Below are positions 1 through 9,750 of a stretch of 42,125 nt of DNA, one piece after another. The notes below the pieces were generated by a model. It made no database searches, was not told where the DNA came from, and worked only from the letters and a program-made list of their open reading frames with translations. Each line of letters opens with the position of its first letter. The first letter of the stretch is position 1. Source of the stretch: TMED23 sp964639965 (GTDB lineage Bacteria; Pseudomonadota; Alphaproteobacteria; Rhodospirillales; UBA2165); assembly GCA_964639965.1 (NCBI GenBank), contig CAZXGI010000018.1, positions 1 to 42,125 of the forward strand. Reading direction: 5' to 3'. The position numbers and the translations under genes were made by a program.

Positions 1-351
1 CTCGTTTGGCTACCCGGACAATGGACACCCGTTCACGACCACGGAACTTGGGGGGTTGTCGGTGTCCTTGAAGGCGTGCTCGAGGAACGCAATTTTCTAC
101 GAGCTGATAATTTTAAGAAAAATAATAAATATTATGAGCTCCAAACAGGGGGAATTGTGCTCCTAAACTCTGGATCAGTGAGCACATTCGTACCCAACCC
201 GGATCACATCCACATGACTGGTGTACCTGAAGATCGCGAAAAAGTTATTAGTTTGCATCTTTATGGCAAGCACATGAATAGTTTTCACTATTATGATTTG
301 AATCGTTCCACTCGTCGGCTTATCGACGTTTCCCACTTTGATAGCAGGTAA
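1..351 (+). CDS. Cysteine-dioxygenase-like cupin, 3' part only
   Basis: The frame is open from the first base of the window and ends at TAA 349-351, so the N-terminus lies outside. The visible 116 residues contain PVHDHGTWGVVGVLEG, the cupin metal site of the cysteine dioxygenase / 3-mercaptopropionate dioxygenase family (His-x-His), and a third candidate ligand in HIHMTGV further on. Family members are cytoplasmic mononuclear iron enzymes that oxidise small thiols to sulfinic acids. The substrate cannot be decided from this fragment. It runs towards the tRNA gene and shows no link to the hopanoid genes beyond it. Confidence 0.7.
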   Translation, partial: LVWLPGQWTPVHDHGTWGVVGVLEGVLEERNFLRADNFKKNNKYYELQTGGIVLLNSGSVSTFVPNPDHIHMTGVPEDREKVISLHLYGKHMNSFHYYDLNRSTRRLIDVSHFDSR

Positions 352-446
352 TTATATGCCTATAAGAACCATTATTATAAACACACCTCTGCAAAGATTT
401 ATTTTTTGTGCGGTTGAGCTACGTGCCATTTTACCATAGTAGAAAG

Positions 447-522
<76 letters not shown>

Positions 523-652
523 ATATTTAACCATCATATTATTGTTGCAAAACCCTTGTTCGCATAAATAACAAACTTTGATAGCAAGAAGCGCTTATAG
601 GAAAAATGGCGACCTCTGTCCAGCCCCCACAAATTAACTGCAAAATAATACT
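523..652. other. Intergenic spacer, no recognisable feature
   Basis: A stretch of 130 bp between tRNA-Phe and the 3' end of ispG, both read leftwards. No convincing ORF, hairpin with a T-run or repeat was seen. It may hold the ispG 3' end and the tRNA promoter. Confidence 0.4.
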
Positions 653-1882
653 TTAAGCCATCTTTTTTTCTTCATAGTTCGTGGATATATAATCGTCAAC
701 TATTGCCTTAAATTCCTGAGCTATATTCCGCCCACGTAAAACCATTCTTTTTTCACCATCAATAAACACTGGCGCTGCGGGGTTTTCTCCAGTGCCTGGA
801 AGTGAAATACCTATATTAGCATGTTTACTCTCGCCGGGCCCATTGACAATACAACCCATCACAGCCACCTGCATATCTTCAACCCCTATATACCGTTTAC
901 CCCACTCTGGCATGTTGAGCTTCACGTAAGTCTGAATTTCTTCTGCGAGTTCTTGAAACACGGAGCTTGTGGTACGCCCACAACCGGGGCAAGCTGCTAT
1001 TTGAGGCATAAAAGAGCGAATGCCCATTGTTTGGAGTATCTCCTGACCGACATAAACTTCTTGTGCTCTATCACCACCAGGTTCAGGTGTAAGCGATATT
1101 CGAATGGTATCCCCAATACCTTGTTGCATAAGAATTGATAAAGCTGCGGTTGAGGCCACAATACCCTTAGACCCCATTCCTGCCTCAGTTAGCCCCAAAT
1201 GCAGCGCATATTCAGATTTGCTTGCTAATTTTTGATAGACTGCCACAAGATCCTGAACTGAACTGACTTTGCATGATAGTATAATTCGATCCTTACCAAG
1301 TCCAATATTCTCGGCCAGAGATGCACTTTCAATAGCTGAGGCTATTAAAGCATCATGCGTCACCAACCTCACATCTCTCGGCACAGAACGCTTAGCATTG
1401 TCATCCATATATCTAGCAAGCAAATCTTGGTCCAAACTACCCCAATTTACCCCTATTCTAACCGGCTTATTATACTTAATCGCTTGCTCAATCATGATGG
1501 TAAACTGCGGATCTTTTTTGGATTTAAATCCTACGTTACCCGGATTAATCCGATATTTAGATAGAGCTTCTGCACAAGCTGGATATTTAGACAACAATAA
1601 GTGGCCATTATAATGAAAATCACCCACAAGAGGAACTGTGCAACCCATTTTATATAACGCTTCACGGATATAAGGAACTTGAGTTGCAGCTTCTTCGGTG
1701 TTTACAGTTAAACGAACAAGCTCAGAACCCGCATTAGCCAACAGAGCAACTTGAGCCACAGTAGAAGTCTTATCAGCAGTATCTGTGTTAGTCATTGATT
1801 GCACAACAATTGGCGCGCCGCCACCAATTTCAACTCCATCAACTTTCACACTAAGTGTTTTATGCCTCAATACATCGTTCAT
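653..1882 (-). CDS. ispG: (E)-4-hydroxy-3-methylbut-2-enyl-diphosphate synthase IspG
   Basis: IspG (GcpE) converts methylerythritol cyclodiphosphate to HMBPP in the cytoplasmic MEP isoprenoid pathway, using one [4Fe-4S] cluster. The 409-residue protein has the family's opening with VVQSMTNTDT, a TIM-barrel body, and the C-terminal cluster domain with ACPGCGR and the third cysteine in MGCIVNGPGE. Its length is normal for proteobacterial IspG. It is divergent from hpnC with 30 bp between the starts, so both probably use one short bidirectional promoter region, which fits supply of prenyl units to hopanoid synthesis. No strong ribosome binding site is visible for ATG 1882. Confidence 0.96.
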   Translation of the reverse strand: MNDVLRHKTLSVKVDGVEIGGGAPIVVQSMTNTDTADKTSTVAQVALLANAGSELVRLTVNTEEAATQVPYIREALYKMGCTVPLVGDFHYNGHLLLSKYPACAEALSKYRINPGNVGFKSKKDPQFTIMIEQAIKYNKPVRIGVNWGSLDQDLLARYMDDNAKRSVPRDVRLVTHDALIASAIESASLAENIGLGKDRIILSCKVSSVQDLVAVYQKLASKSEYALHLGLTEAGMGSKGIVASTAALSILMQQGIGDTIRISLTPEPGGDRAQEVYVGQEILQTMGIRSFMPQIAACPGCGRTTSSVFQELAEEIQTYVKLNMPEWGKRYIGVEDMQVAVMGCIVNGPGESKHANIGISLPGTGENPAAPVFIDGEKRMVLRGRNIAQEFKAIVDDYISTNYEEKKMA

Positions 1883-1912
1883 AACTAACTTATTATATTA
1901 GTAGGATTAGAC

Positions 1913-2806
1913 ATGCTAGCTTTCTTCTGCAATCATTGTATTATTATGACAAAACGGAAAAAAGATATTTCTTCTCAAAAAAATATTTCAAACGAAAATT
2001 TTCCCGTTGGCTCGTGGTTATTACCCAAAATTCTGCGTTCAAATATATTAATATTTTACAATTTCGCTAGGGCAGCAGACAATATAGCCGACGCAACAAA
2101 TATTGATTCAAGTGAAAAATATCAAAAACTCAATCTCTTTTTTGAAGGCATAACAAGAAAAAATTCTGGGAACATAATGCCTGAAGAAGTCTTGAAAATG
2201 GTAAAAAGTCTTAAAGAAACCAATATTTCAGAAAAACATTGCCTCGACCTCTTAGCTGCTTTCAAACAAGATGTAAAAAAAAATAGATATAATAATTGGC
2301 AAGAACTTGTTGACTATTGCCACTTATCAGCCGCTCCTGTAGGACGTTATATGATTGATTTACACGGAGGGTTCCGCAATCAAAAATCGAACAACTACGC
2401 TGGCCCCGACGCCTTATGCACAGCACTTCAGGTCCTCAATCATTTACAAGACTTCCAGGACGATTTCCAGAAACTAAACCGAATCTATCTTCCTCTCGAT
2501 ATGATGAAAAATCGCAATGCTACTATAGACCACCTAAAAGCTGACGTGATGCCCTCTGAGCTAAGACACTGCTTGAACGATATTTTGGATAAAATTGATG
2601 TGCTTATCATTGAGGCAACTGAATTTCCAAAAAAGTTAAATAGTTTACGGTTAGCAATGGAATCACAGATAATCATTAATATTGCTACTAAATTAAGCAA
2701 TAAATTACGTAAATTGGATCCTACACGTTCACGAGTAAAATTATCCAAATTTGCATATATCAAATGTTTTCTAAAAGGAACTTTTGCGGCATTAAGAAAA
2801 TGGTAA
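1913..2806 (+). CDS. hpnC: Hydroxysqualene synthase HpnC
   Basis: A squalene/phytoene-synthase-fold enzyme. HpnC proteins convert presqualene diphosphate to hydroxysqualene. Seen: an early NFPVGSWLLP segment typical of HpnC, a first aspartate-rich motif ADNIADA near residue 60, and the second motif LQDFQDDFQ near residue 183. ATG 1913 is preferred because AGGA at 1903-1906 is well spaced; an internal ATG at 1946 is an alternative. It leads a plus-strand run hpnC-hpnB-hpnD-shc-hpnG. HpnC normally works with HpnD and HpnE, but HpnE is missing here. Confidence 0.92.
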   Translation: MLAFFCNHCIIMTKRKKDISSQKNISNENFPVGSWLLPKILRSNILIFYNFARAADNIADATNIDSSEKYQKLNLFFEGITRKNSGNIMPEEVLKMVKSLKETNISEKHCLDLLAAFKQDVKKNRYNNWQELVDYCHLSAAPVGRYMIDLHGGFRNQKSNNYAGPDALCTALQVLNHLQDFQDDFQKLNRIYLPLDMMKNRNATIDHLKADVMPSELRHCLNDILDKIDVLIIEATEFPKKLNSLRLAMESQIIINIATKLSNKLRKLDPTRSRVKLSKFAYIKCFLKGTFAALRKW

Positions 2807-3972
2807 TTATTATTTTTGCCCTTAAATTCGTCATGCCAATGTCCGTTATCGTCTGGTTCGCGATAATCTTTTATCGTGGTCGATTTTGGCGATCAGACCA
2901 ATACCTATCAAATGTTACCTCTCCACTACCAGAACTACCTAAAATCGTGGCTATAATTCCCGCTCGAAATGAACAGCTAAATATATCCCAAAGCGTTTTG
3001 TCGCTCTTACGGCAAGACTATAAAGGAGCGCTGTACTTAATCATTGTTGATGACAATAGTGAAGACGGGACACTTAAGATTTTAGGGTCCATTAGCGAAG
3101 GCCTAGATAATATTTTTGTAATCGAAGGCAAAAAAACTCCGATTGACTGGACAGGAAAAACATGGGCTATGGCTCAAGGTGTTGAGCTAGCAAAAAAACA
3201 ATTCCCAGATGCCAAATATTATCTGTTTACCGATTCCGATATCCTCCACCATCGGGGAAATGTTACTGAACTCGTCTCTAAAGCAATGAATGAAAACCTA
3301 GCTCTAGTTTCCCTCATGGTAAAGCTACGCTGTATCTCCATCTGGGAATTCCTTCTCATACCAGCTTTTATATTCTTCTTTCAAAAACTCTATCCATTTT
3401 CATTGGTGAATAACCCAAAAAAATCTATCGCGGCAGCTGCCGGTGGTTGCATGCTCATTGATTGTAAAAAGCTTGAAAAATCCGGAGGCTTAGAGGTAAT
3501 TAAAACTGAAATAATCGATGATTGCGCATTGGCGAAAAACCTTAAACAATCCAACTCTATATGGATAGGTTTAACAAAATCCACTAAAAGCCTTAGGAGT
3601 TATAGTTCCCTAAGGGATATCGCCCGAATGGTTGCCCGCACAGCATTTGTTCAGCTTAATTACTCAATCTTTAATTTGTTTGCTACAATAATTGGGATGC
3701 TAGTTATCTATACATTTCCCTTGATGGGCCTTCTTATTGGTATTTTAATCGGTGAAATTTCATTATTCGTTCTTGGTGTGATGAGTTTGGCCATGATGTT
3801 TGCTGCTTATATCCCTACACTTAAACTCTATAATCGCTCTATTTGGGAAGCCTGCTTATTACCAATCGCTGCTTTCATTTACACTGTCATGACCGTCCTT
3901 TCTGCTTGGCAATATTTATATGGTGATGCCCCTACTTGGAAGGGGCGCTCTTTGGCGAAAGTAAAAAAATAG
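2800..3972 (+). CDS. hpnB: Hopene-associated glycosyltransferase HpnB
   Basis: A membrane GT2-family glycosyltransferase of the hopanoid-associated HpnB type. Its exact acceptor is not established. Seen: an N-terminal hydrophobic segment followed by FYRGRFWRSDQ, the nucleotide-sugar fold PKIVAIIPARNE, the Asp pair in IIVDDNSEDGT, TDSDILHH as the DxD-like metal site, and several C-terminal membrane helices. The frame stays open upstream to ATG 2764 inside hpnC, but family alignment favours ATG 2800, which overlaps the hpnC stop, or one of the Met codons at 2833 and 2839. It sits between hpnC and hpnD rather than at a cluster edge. Confidence 0.88.
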   Translation: MVIIIFALKFVMPMSVIVWFAIIFYRGRFWRSDQYLSNVTSPLPELPKIVAIIPARNEQLNISQSVLSLLRQDYKGALYLIIVDDNSEDGTLKILGSISEGLDNIFVIEGKKTPIDWTGKTWAMAQGVELAKKQFPDAKYYLFTDSDILHHRGNVTELVSKAMNENLALVSLMVKLRCISIWEFLLIPAFIFFFQKLYPFSLVNNPKKSIAAAAGGCMLIDCKKLEKSGGLEVIKTEIIDDCALAKNLKQSNSIWIGLTKSTKSLRSYSSLRDIARMVARTAFVQLNYSIFNLFATIIGMLVIYTFPLMGLLIGILIGEISLFVLGVMSLAMMFAAYIPTLKLYNRSIWEACLLPIAAFIYTVMTVLSAWQYLYGDAPTWKGRSLAKVKK

Positions 3973-3973
3973 A

Positions 3974-4834
3974 ATGCAATACAGAATTAAACCAGCAAAC
4001 CTGCAAAAAAAAATACTCGCAATTATCGAGAGATCGGGAACTTCGTTTTATTGGGCTATAAGGATTCTACCATTAAAAAAACGTGAGGCAATGTTTGCTA
4101 TTTATGCCTTTTGCCGGGAAGTCGATGACATTGCAGATAGCAATAAATCATCAAAAATAAAATTATCAAAACTAAAAGCATGGAGAATTAAGATTGATGA
4201 ATTATATAAAAATAACCCGTCAAATCTGATTACACATGCTCTAGCCGGGCCCATATCAAACTATAACTTAAACAAAAAAGACTTTACAGCAATAATCGAG
4301 GGAATGGAAACCGATTCAGTTGAGCGGCTCAGAATGCCTAATCAAGCTGCACTTGAATTATATTGTGATCAAGTTGCGTGTGCGGTTGGCAGGATTTCTA
4401 ATACTATTTTTGGCGTTGAACCAGAACAGGGTAAAAGACTAGCTAAAAGTCTAGGAGAAGCACTGCAACTAACCAATATCTTAAGGGACATATATGAGGA
4501 TAGCCAGCGCAACCGCGTATACTTACCAAAAGGTATTTTAAGTCGTAATGGAATTGATAAAATAACAATAGACGAACTACTTGAACACCCAGGATTAAGT
4601 GAAGCATGTAGTGATTTAGCAAAATTAAACGAGGCTAAATACGAACAAGCTATGGAGACTATTAAGGAGTGCGATGCAAAACATATTCAGCCTGCCTTAA
4701 TAATGATGAAGATATACTATAAATTATTTCTATTATTGAAGCGACGTGGGTGGAAAAACTACAAAGTACCAGTCAAAGTATCAAAGGCATACAAAATTTG
4801 GGCAGTTGCTCGAGTTTTGATTTTCAAAAAGTAG
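3974..4834 (+). CDS. hpnD: Presqualene diphosphate synthase HpnD
   Basis: HpnD condenses two farnesyl diphosphates to presqualene diphosphate, the step before HpnC. The 286-residue protein has the prenyl-synthase-fold signatures FCREVDDIAD near residue 50 and LTNILRDIYEDSQRNRVYLP near residue 180, the two Mg-diphosphate binding Asp motifs. The start codon lies one base after the hpnB stop, so translation is probably coupled. The paralogue HpnC is 1.2 kb upstream; HpnD is assigned by the canonical DDIAD and DIYED forms and by order. A 46-bp gap follows before shc, where hpnE would often be found. Confidence 0.92.
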   Translation: MQYRIKPANLQKKILAIIERSGTSFYWAIRILPLKKREAMFAIYAFCREVDDIADSNKSSKIKLSKLKAWRIKIDELYKNNPSNLITHALAGPISNYNLNKKDFTAIIEGMETDSVERLRMPNQAALELYCDQVACAVGRISNTIFGVEPEQGKRLAKSLGEALQLTNILRDIYEDSQRNRVYLPKGILSRNGIDKITIDELLEHPGLSEACSDLAKLNEAKYEQAMETIKECDAKHIQPALIMMKIYYKLFLLLKRRGWKNYKVPVKVSKAYKIWAVARVLIFKK

Positions 4835-4880
4835 CCTGTTATTGTAAAATAAACCAAGACGAAACGGGGCATAATAGGAG

Positions 4881-6863
4881 ATGCAAGAAATAACCGATAA
4901 GCAACAAAATAAGAAACCATCAACAGACATAGCTTCTCTGGATGGAGTCATTAAAAAAGCAAAATCCCGTTTGCAGAATCTCCAAAAAAAGGATGGTCAC
5001 TGGGCGTTTTCACTAGAAGCCGACGTCACCATTCCAGCCGAATATATTATTCTCAATCATTACTTAGACGAAATTAATGACAAACTTGAAAATAAACTAG
5101 GAAATTATATCCGTCGCATTCAAAATGCTGATGGCGGGTGGCCCCTATATCATGGTGGGGACTTGAATATCAGCGCTTCCGTCAAAGCATACTTAGCCTT
5201 AAAACTCATTGGGGATAGAGTCGACGCACCGCACATGGTCAAGGCTAGAGATAGAATTCTAGCACACGGTGGAGCAAAAGAATCGAATGTATTTACACGC
5301 ATTACCCTAGCTTTATTCGGAATGGTGCCATGGCGCGCAACACCGGTAACACGTATAGAAATTCTATTCGCTCCAAAATGGTTGCCACTTCACATTAATA
5401 AAGTTTCATATTGGACCAGAACTGTAACGGTACCTCTTTTAATATTGACAGCAATTCGCCCTAAAGCAAAGAATCCACGTAAAATTACAATAGATGAGCT
5501 TTTCACAAAATCACGGTTCAAGGAAAATTACCGGATTGCTAACCCAACAGGCCATTGGATTGGCAGCCTAATGATAGCTCTAGATCGGATTGCTAGGCCT
5601 TTTGATTCACTTATTCCTAAATATTTCGTGAATCTTGGAATTAAAAAAGGGTTGCAATTTATTAACGAACGACTCAACGATGAGGAAGGCCTTGGCGGAA
5701 TATTTCCTGCAATGGCTAATACACTAATGGCATTTGACGCCATAGGTCTAGATAAAAACGACCCACGTGTCGTTACAGCACGTAAGGCGATAGATAAGTT
5801 ACTTGTTTATGAGAACAATGAAGCGTATTGCCAACCTTGCCTCTCTCCCGTCTGGGATACTGGCCTAGCAACTCATGCGATGCTTGAAGCAAACTTATCT
5901 TCACACCCCAGAATACTTGAAAACGATAGTGTTTCTGAAGCCTGTAATTGGCTAGGAAAATTGCAAATTAAAGATTGTTTAGGTGATTGGGCCGTTTGGC
6001 GACCTAACCTACGTCCTGGGGGTTGGGCTTTCCAATATCGTAATGATTATTATCCTGATGTTGATGATACCGCCGTTGTTGCTATGGCTCTACATAGAAC
6101 TGGCAATAAAGCTTATGAATCAACTCTGCAACGCGCTGCCGAGTGGATTATAGGTATGCAATCAAGAAATGGCGGTTGGGCAGCATTTGATGCCGATAAT
6201 GAATATTATTTGCTGGAGAATATGCCATTTGCTGATCATGGGGCGTTGTTAGATCCCCCAAGTGTAGATGTATCAGCGCGTTGTATAAGTTTTTTAACTC
6301 AAATGGGTTATGACCAATCACACCCAACAATAAAGCGTGGAATAAATTATCTTATAAAGAACCAAGAGGATGATGGCTCGTGGTTCGGACGCTGGGGCAA
6401 CAATTATATATATGGTACCTGGTCAGTACTGACCGCCCTGAATATGGCAGGTATCAATATGAATGCCCCTTATTTGAAAAAATCAATTGAGTGGATCAAA
6501 TCCACGCAGCGTGAAGACGGTGGATGGGGTGAAGGCTGCGAAAGTTATTGGCCCAATGATGATAACAACAAACCCAAAACTGTGTGTAATTTATCCCTTC
6601 CTTCACAAACCGCATGGGCAATATTGGCGCTCATAGCAGCAGGCAAACACAAAAGTAAATCAGTCGCTCGAGGTATTAAATTCCTAACAGATACCTGCAA
6701 AGAAGATGGCGATTGGGATGAAGAATATTTTAATGCCGTCGGTTTTCCTCGTGTATTTTTCCTTCGCTATCATGGTTATCGTCTTTATTTTCCACTTCTA
6801 GCATTATCACGTTTCCGAAATCTTCAACAAACAAACAGTAATCACCAAATTTTTGGGCTTTGA
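4881..6863 (+). CDS. shc: Squalene-hopene cyclase
   Basis: This class II triterpene cyclase (HpnF) folds squalene into hopene/diplopterol at the membrane surface. The 660-residue length is typical. The catalytic DxDD motif is seen as DVDDTA at residues 393-397, and repeated QW-type motifs occur (DGHWAFSLE, NADGGWPLY, SRNGGWAAFD, DGSWFGRWG, EDGGWGEG). A clear membrane-contact and central cavity sequence set follows the family to the end. ATG 4881 has AGGAG-like bases (TAGGAG at 4875-4880) very close upstream. It lies between hpnD and hpnG on the same strand, with 12 bp to hpnG. Confidence 0.97.
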   Translation: MQEITDKQQNKKPSTDIASLDGVIKKAKSRLQNLQKKDGHWAFSLEADVTIPAEYIILNHYLDEINDKLENKLGNYIRRIQNADGGWPLYHGGDLNISASVKAYLALKLIGDRVDAPHMVKARDRILAHGGAKESNVFTRITLALFGMVPWRATPVTRIEILFAPKWLPLHINKVSYWTRTVTVPLLILTAIRPKAKNPRKITIDELFTKSRFKENYRIANPTGHWIGSLMIALDRIARPFDSLIPKYFVNLGIKKGLQFINERLNDEEGLGGIFPAMANTLMAFDAIGLDKNDPRVVTARKAIDKLLVYENNEAYCQPCLSPVWDTGLATHAMLEANLSSHPRILENDSVSEACNWLGKLQIKDCLGDWAVWRPNLRPGGWAFQYRNDYYPDVDDTAVVAMALHRTGNKAYESTLQRAAEWIIGMQSRNGGWAAFDADNEYYLLENMPFADHGALLDPPSVDVSARCISFLTQMGYDQSHPTIKRGINYLIKNQEDDGSWFGRWGNNYIYGTWSVLTALNMAGINMNAPYLKKSIEWIKSTQREDGGWGEGCESYWPNDDNNKPKTVCNLSLPSQTAWAILALIAAGKHKSKSVARGIKFLTDTCKEDGDWDEEYFNAVGFPRVFFLRYHGYRLYFPLLALSRFRNLQQTNSNHQIFGL

Positions 6864-6875
6864 AAAATAATTACC

Positions 6876-7550
6876 ATGAAACGAATTGGATTCATTACTG
6901 GTATTGAAATAGAAGCAAATATTCTCCGGAAAGGATCCCAATACTCGAAATCAAAAATAATTTCGGTTAGCAGAACTGAGAGCAATGCTTACACAGAAGC
7001 AAGTGCGATGGTAAAAAGTGGCTGCGAAATCTTGGTCAGCTTTGGTTTTGCAGGAGCACTTGATCCAAAACTCTCTGCCGGTGATCTAGTTATACCAAAT
7101 GCGGTTGTGGATACAGAGGGCAATATCTTTGAAGCGAACTATAATCTACACAAAAATCTGACCAGTCATTTTTCAAAAGAACTCAAACCATCAAGTGGTA
7201 AACTATTTGGTTCAGAATGTGTCATTTGGAATGCCAATGAAAAAAAACGTCTTTTTGAAAGGTTTGACACAACAAGTGTTGACATGGAGTCTTTGGGGGT
7301 AGCTAAAGCCGCGAATGAAGGTAATTGTTCTTTCGTAGTAGTTCGTGCTATCTCTGATACAGCCTACCAAAATCTACCCAAAGAAAGTCTCAAATCGTTT
7401 TACCTAAGTAATAGTATTAAACTTGGCGATATTTTAATAGATCTAACGAGAAACCTACGTGAACTTCCTGAGTTTTTTCAACTCGCGCAAAATAGCCAGA
7501 AGGCTTATTCTTGCCTAAAAAATGTTACTAGATTAGGATTTGGCATTTAG
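6876..7550 (+). CDS. hpnG: Adenosylhopane nucleosidase/phosphorylase HpnG
   Basis: A nucleoside-phosphorylase-fold protein. HpnG removes adenine from adenosylhopane to give ribosylhopane, the precursor of bacteriohopanetetrol. Seen in 224 residues: ISFGFAGALDPKL-type core (VSFGFAGALDP near residue 56), VDMESLGVAKAA with the conserved Glu near residue 132, and VVRAISDTA with the nucleoside-base Asp near residue 157. The last 18 bp overlap the 3' end of hpnH on the opposite strand. HpnG and HpnH act in consecutive steps, so the convergent pair is functionally coherent. Confidence 0.88.
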   Translation: MKRIGFITGIEIEANILRKGSQYSKSKIISVSRTESNAYTEASAMVKSGCEILVSFGFAGALDPKLSAGDLVIPNAVVDTEGNIFEANYNLHKNLTSHFSKELKPSSGKLFGSECVIWNANEKKRLFERFDTTSVDMESLGVAKAANEGNCSFVVVRAISDTAYQNLPKESLKSFYLSNSIKLGDILIDLTRNLRELPEFFQLAQNSQKAYSCLKNVTRLGFGI

Positions 7551-8642
7551 TCTCTCAGCAACAACTTTTTCAAAAATAAAATCCGCGGGTCTCTGTTCGC
7601 CTATTGGAATTTCTTCTGCCATTGGCTGTTCAACGCTTACTCCTTTGATAGCGACTTTCAAAGCCTTAATTGGGTGGGCAACAGTATCTATTACAGCTGT
7701 TGGTTCATAACCACAATGCACCATGCAATCTGCACATTTTTCATAATTACCCGTACCATACCTTTCCCACTGAGTATCTTCCATGAGTTCTTTAAATGTA
7801 TCTGCATAACCTTCGCCTAATAAGTAACAAGGGCGTTGCCAACCAAATATATTGCGTGTTGGATTTCCCCAAGGCGTACAACGATAACCTTGATTGCCGG
7901 CTAAGAAATCAAGAAATAATGATGATTGACTAAATTTCCATCGTCTTCCTTTCCCTTTAGCAAAAACCTCGCGGAAAAGTTTTTTTGTTTTTTCCCGATT
8001 CAAAAAATGTTTTTGATCTGGGGCCCTTTCATAAGCATACCCAGGCGATACAGTAATACCCTCAACATTCAAGTCAAAACGAACGAAATCAAAGAATTCC
8101 GCAACTTCGTCTGCGGTCATTTGGTCAAATAAAGTGCAATTTATATTTACCCGGAAACCCTTGGATTTAGCAGTACTTATTGCAGAGACTGCACGCGAAA
8201 ACACGCCCTTTTGGCCTACCGCCTTATCATGTTTTTTTTCCAATCCATCCAAGTGAACTGAAAATGTCAAATATGGTGTTGGATCAAACTGGTTAATTTT
8301 TTTCTCCAATAGTAAGGCGTTCGTGCAAAGATAAACAAACTTCTTTCGCCTAGTAATTTCTTTGACAATTTCTGATATATCATTGTGTAAAAGTGGTTCA
8401 CCTCCTGGTATGGAAACAATTGGCGCCCCACATTCTTCAACAGCCTGGATGCAATCTTCAAGGCTCAATCGCCGATTGAGAATATGATTTTCATAATCAA
8501 TTTTGCCGCAGCCGGGACAGGCTAAATTACATCGAAACAAAGGTTCCAACATCAGAACAAGCGGATAACGCTTAATACCCCTCAGTTCTTTTCCTAGAAT
8601 ATATTGCCCAACTCGGAGTCTTTGAATTATCGGAATAGCCAT
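7533..8642 (-). CDS. hpnH: Adenosylhopane synthase HpnH (radical SAM)
   Basis: HpnH adds the 5'-deoxyadenosyl radical to diploptene to give adenosylhopane, the first side-chain extension step. The radical-SAM cluster motif CNLACPGC has cysteines at residues 38, 42 and 45, with the downstream PGGEPLL glycine-rich SAM site. A further Cys-rich C-terminal region contains CADCMVHCGYEPT. Length 369 fits the family. ATG 8642 is chosen because it gives MAIPIIQRLRVG as in relatives; GTG 8645 is an equally open alternative. It starts 3 bp after the ispH stop and is probably co-transcribed with ispH. Confidence 0.95.
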   Translation of the reverse strand: MAIPIIQRLRVGQYILGKELRGIKRYPLVLMLEPLFRCNLACPGCGKIDYENHILNRRLSLEDCIQAVEECGAPIVSIPGGEPLLHNDISEIVKEITRRKKFVYLCTNALLLEKKINQFDPTPYLTFSVHLDGLEKKHDKAVGQKGVFSRAVSAISTAKSKGFRVNINCTLFDQMTADEVAEFFDFVRFDLNVEGITVSPGYAYERAPDQKHFLNREKTKKLFREVFAKGKGRRWKFSQSSLFLDFLAGNQGYRCTPWGNPTRNIFGWQRPCYLLGEGYADTFKELMEDTQWERYGTGNYEKCADCMVHCGYEPTAVIDTVAHPIKALKVAIKGVSVEQPMAEEIPIGEQRPADFIFEKVVAERLNAKS

Positions 8643-8645
8643 CAC

Positions 8646-9656
8646 TCAAGCTCTAATTCCAGTATTATTTATCTCAGAATTAGCCAATGATGATGGCAAC
8701 TTAAATTGTATATTTTCTTCATCTCCTGTAACTATTTCTAATTCTATTTCAGCGAATGACCTTAAATGGTCTAATAACTCGCTCACCAGTTCTTCTGGTG
8801 CGGAGGCACCTGCGGAAACTCCAATGGTTTTTGCTCCTTTGAGCCAACTCAGTTCAAGGGCTGAAGCATCATCAATTAAATAACTGGGAATACCTTTTTC
8901 CGTGCCGATCTCCTTTAACCGATTAGAATTAGAGCTATTGTGAGCGCCAACAACCAATAATACATCAATAAGACCCACGATTTTCCGTATTGCTTGCTGA
9001 CGATTTTGTGTTGCATAACAGATATCACGAACATCTGGGCCAATAATTCTAGGAAAACGATCCTTCAAAACTGAAATAATATCTCGAGTATCGTCAACAC
9101 TAAGCGTTGTTTGGGTCACGTATGCAACTTGACTCTCATCTAAAAGGTTTAAATTTTTTACATCCTCAATACTTGTAACCAAATGAACCTTACCGGGAAT
9201 ACGCCCCATGGTGCCTTCGACTTCGGGATGACCTGCATGACCAATCAATATTACAGATCGTTCTTTACTTGAATGATTCTGCCCCTCTTTATGAACTTTA
9301 GATACTAGAGGACAGGTTGCATCGATTATGGGCAAATCACGACTACGTGCTGCATCTTCAACAGCCTCAGAAATACCATGAGCACTAAAAATCGTTACCC
9401 CTTTATCGGGTATTTCATCTACTTCATTAACAAAAATAGCTCCTTTTTTCTTGAGCGTCTCAACAACACGCTTATTATGAACAATTTCATGGCGAACATA
9501 AACCGGAGCTCCATAAATTTCGATGGCACGTTCAACAATCTCAATGGCGCGTTCAACGCCAGCGCAAAATCCACGGGGTTGAGCTAATAAAATTTTATAA
9601 CTTAAATTCAATGTATTAATTTCTCGACTAAAATGCTTAATCATTAAAAAAAACAT
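8646..9656 (-). CDS. ispH: 4-hydroxy-3-methylbut-2-enyl diphosphate reductase IspH
   Basis: IspH reduces HMBPP to IPP and DMAPP, ending the MEP pathway, with a [4Fe-4S] cluster. All family marks are present: PRGFCAGVERA with the first cluster Cys, HEIVHNK, SAHGIS, DATCPLV with the second Cys, HPEVEGT with the catalytic Glu, VTQTTLS, CYATQNRQ with the third Cys, and NSSNSNRL. Length 336 is slightly long, and ATG 9644 five codons in is another possible start. Pairing of ispG at one end and ispH at the other brackets the hopanoid core with isoprenoid supply genes. Confidence 0.97.
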   Translation of the reverse strand: MFFLMIKHFSREINTLNLSYKILLAQPRGFCAGVERAIEIVERAIEIYGAPVYVRHEIVHNKRVVETLKKKGAIFVNEVDEIPDKGVTIFSAHGISEAVEDAARSRDLPIIDATCPLVSKVHKEGQNHSSKERSVILIGHAGHPEVEGTMGRIPGKVHLVTSIEDVKNLNLLDESQVAYVTQTTLSVDDTRDIISVLKDRFPRIIGPDVRDICYATQNRQQAIRKIVGLIDVLLVVGAHNSSNSNRLKEIGTEKGIPSYLIDDASALELSWLKGAKTIGVSAGASAPEELVSELLDHLRSFAEIELEIVTGDEENIQFKLPSSLANSEINNTGIRA

Positions 9657-9750
9657 CTACATATTCTAATAGCAGAATCGTTTTAATAAGGTAAACTGTC
9701 AAATCAACTAAATACCCTACAAATAGATATAAACAATATTCGAGGTAAAA

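Noticed and set aside
1269..1613. 114-codon open frame on the plus strand inside ispG
   Set aside because: Antisense to a fully conserved enzyme, with no ribosome binding site or family pattern.
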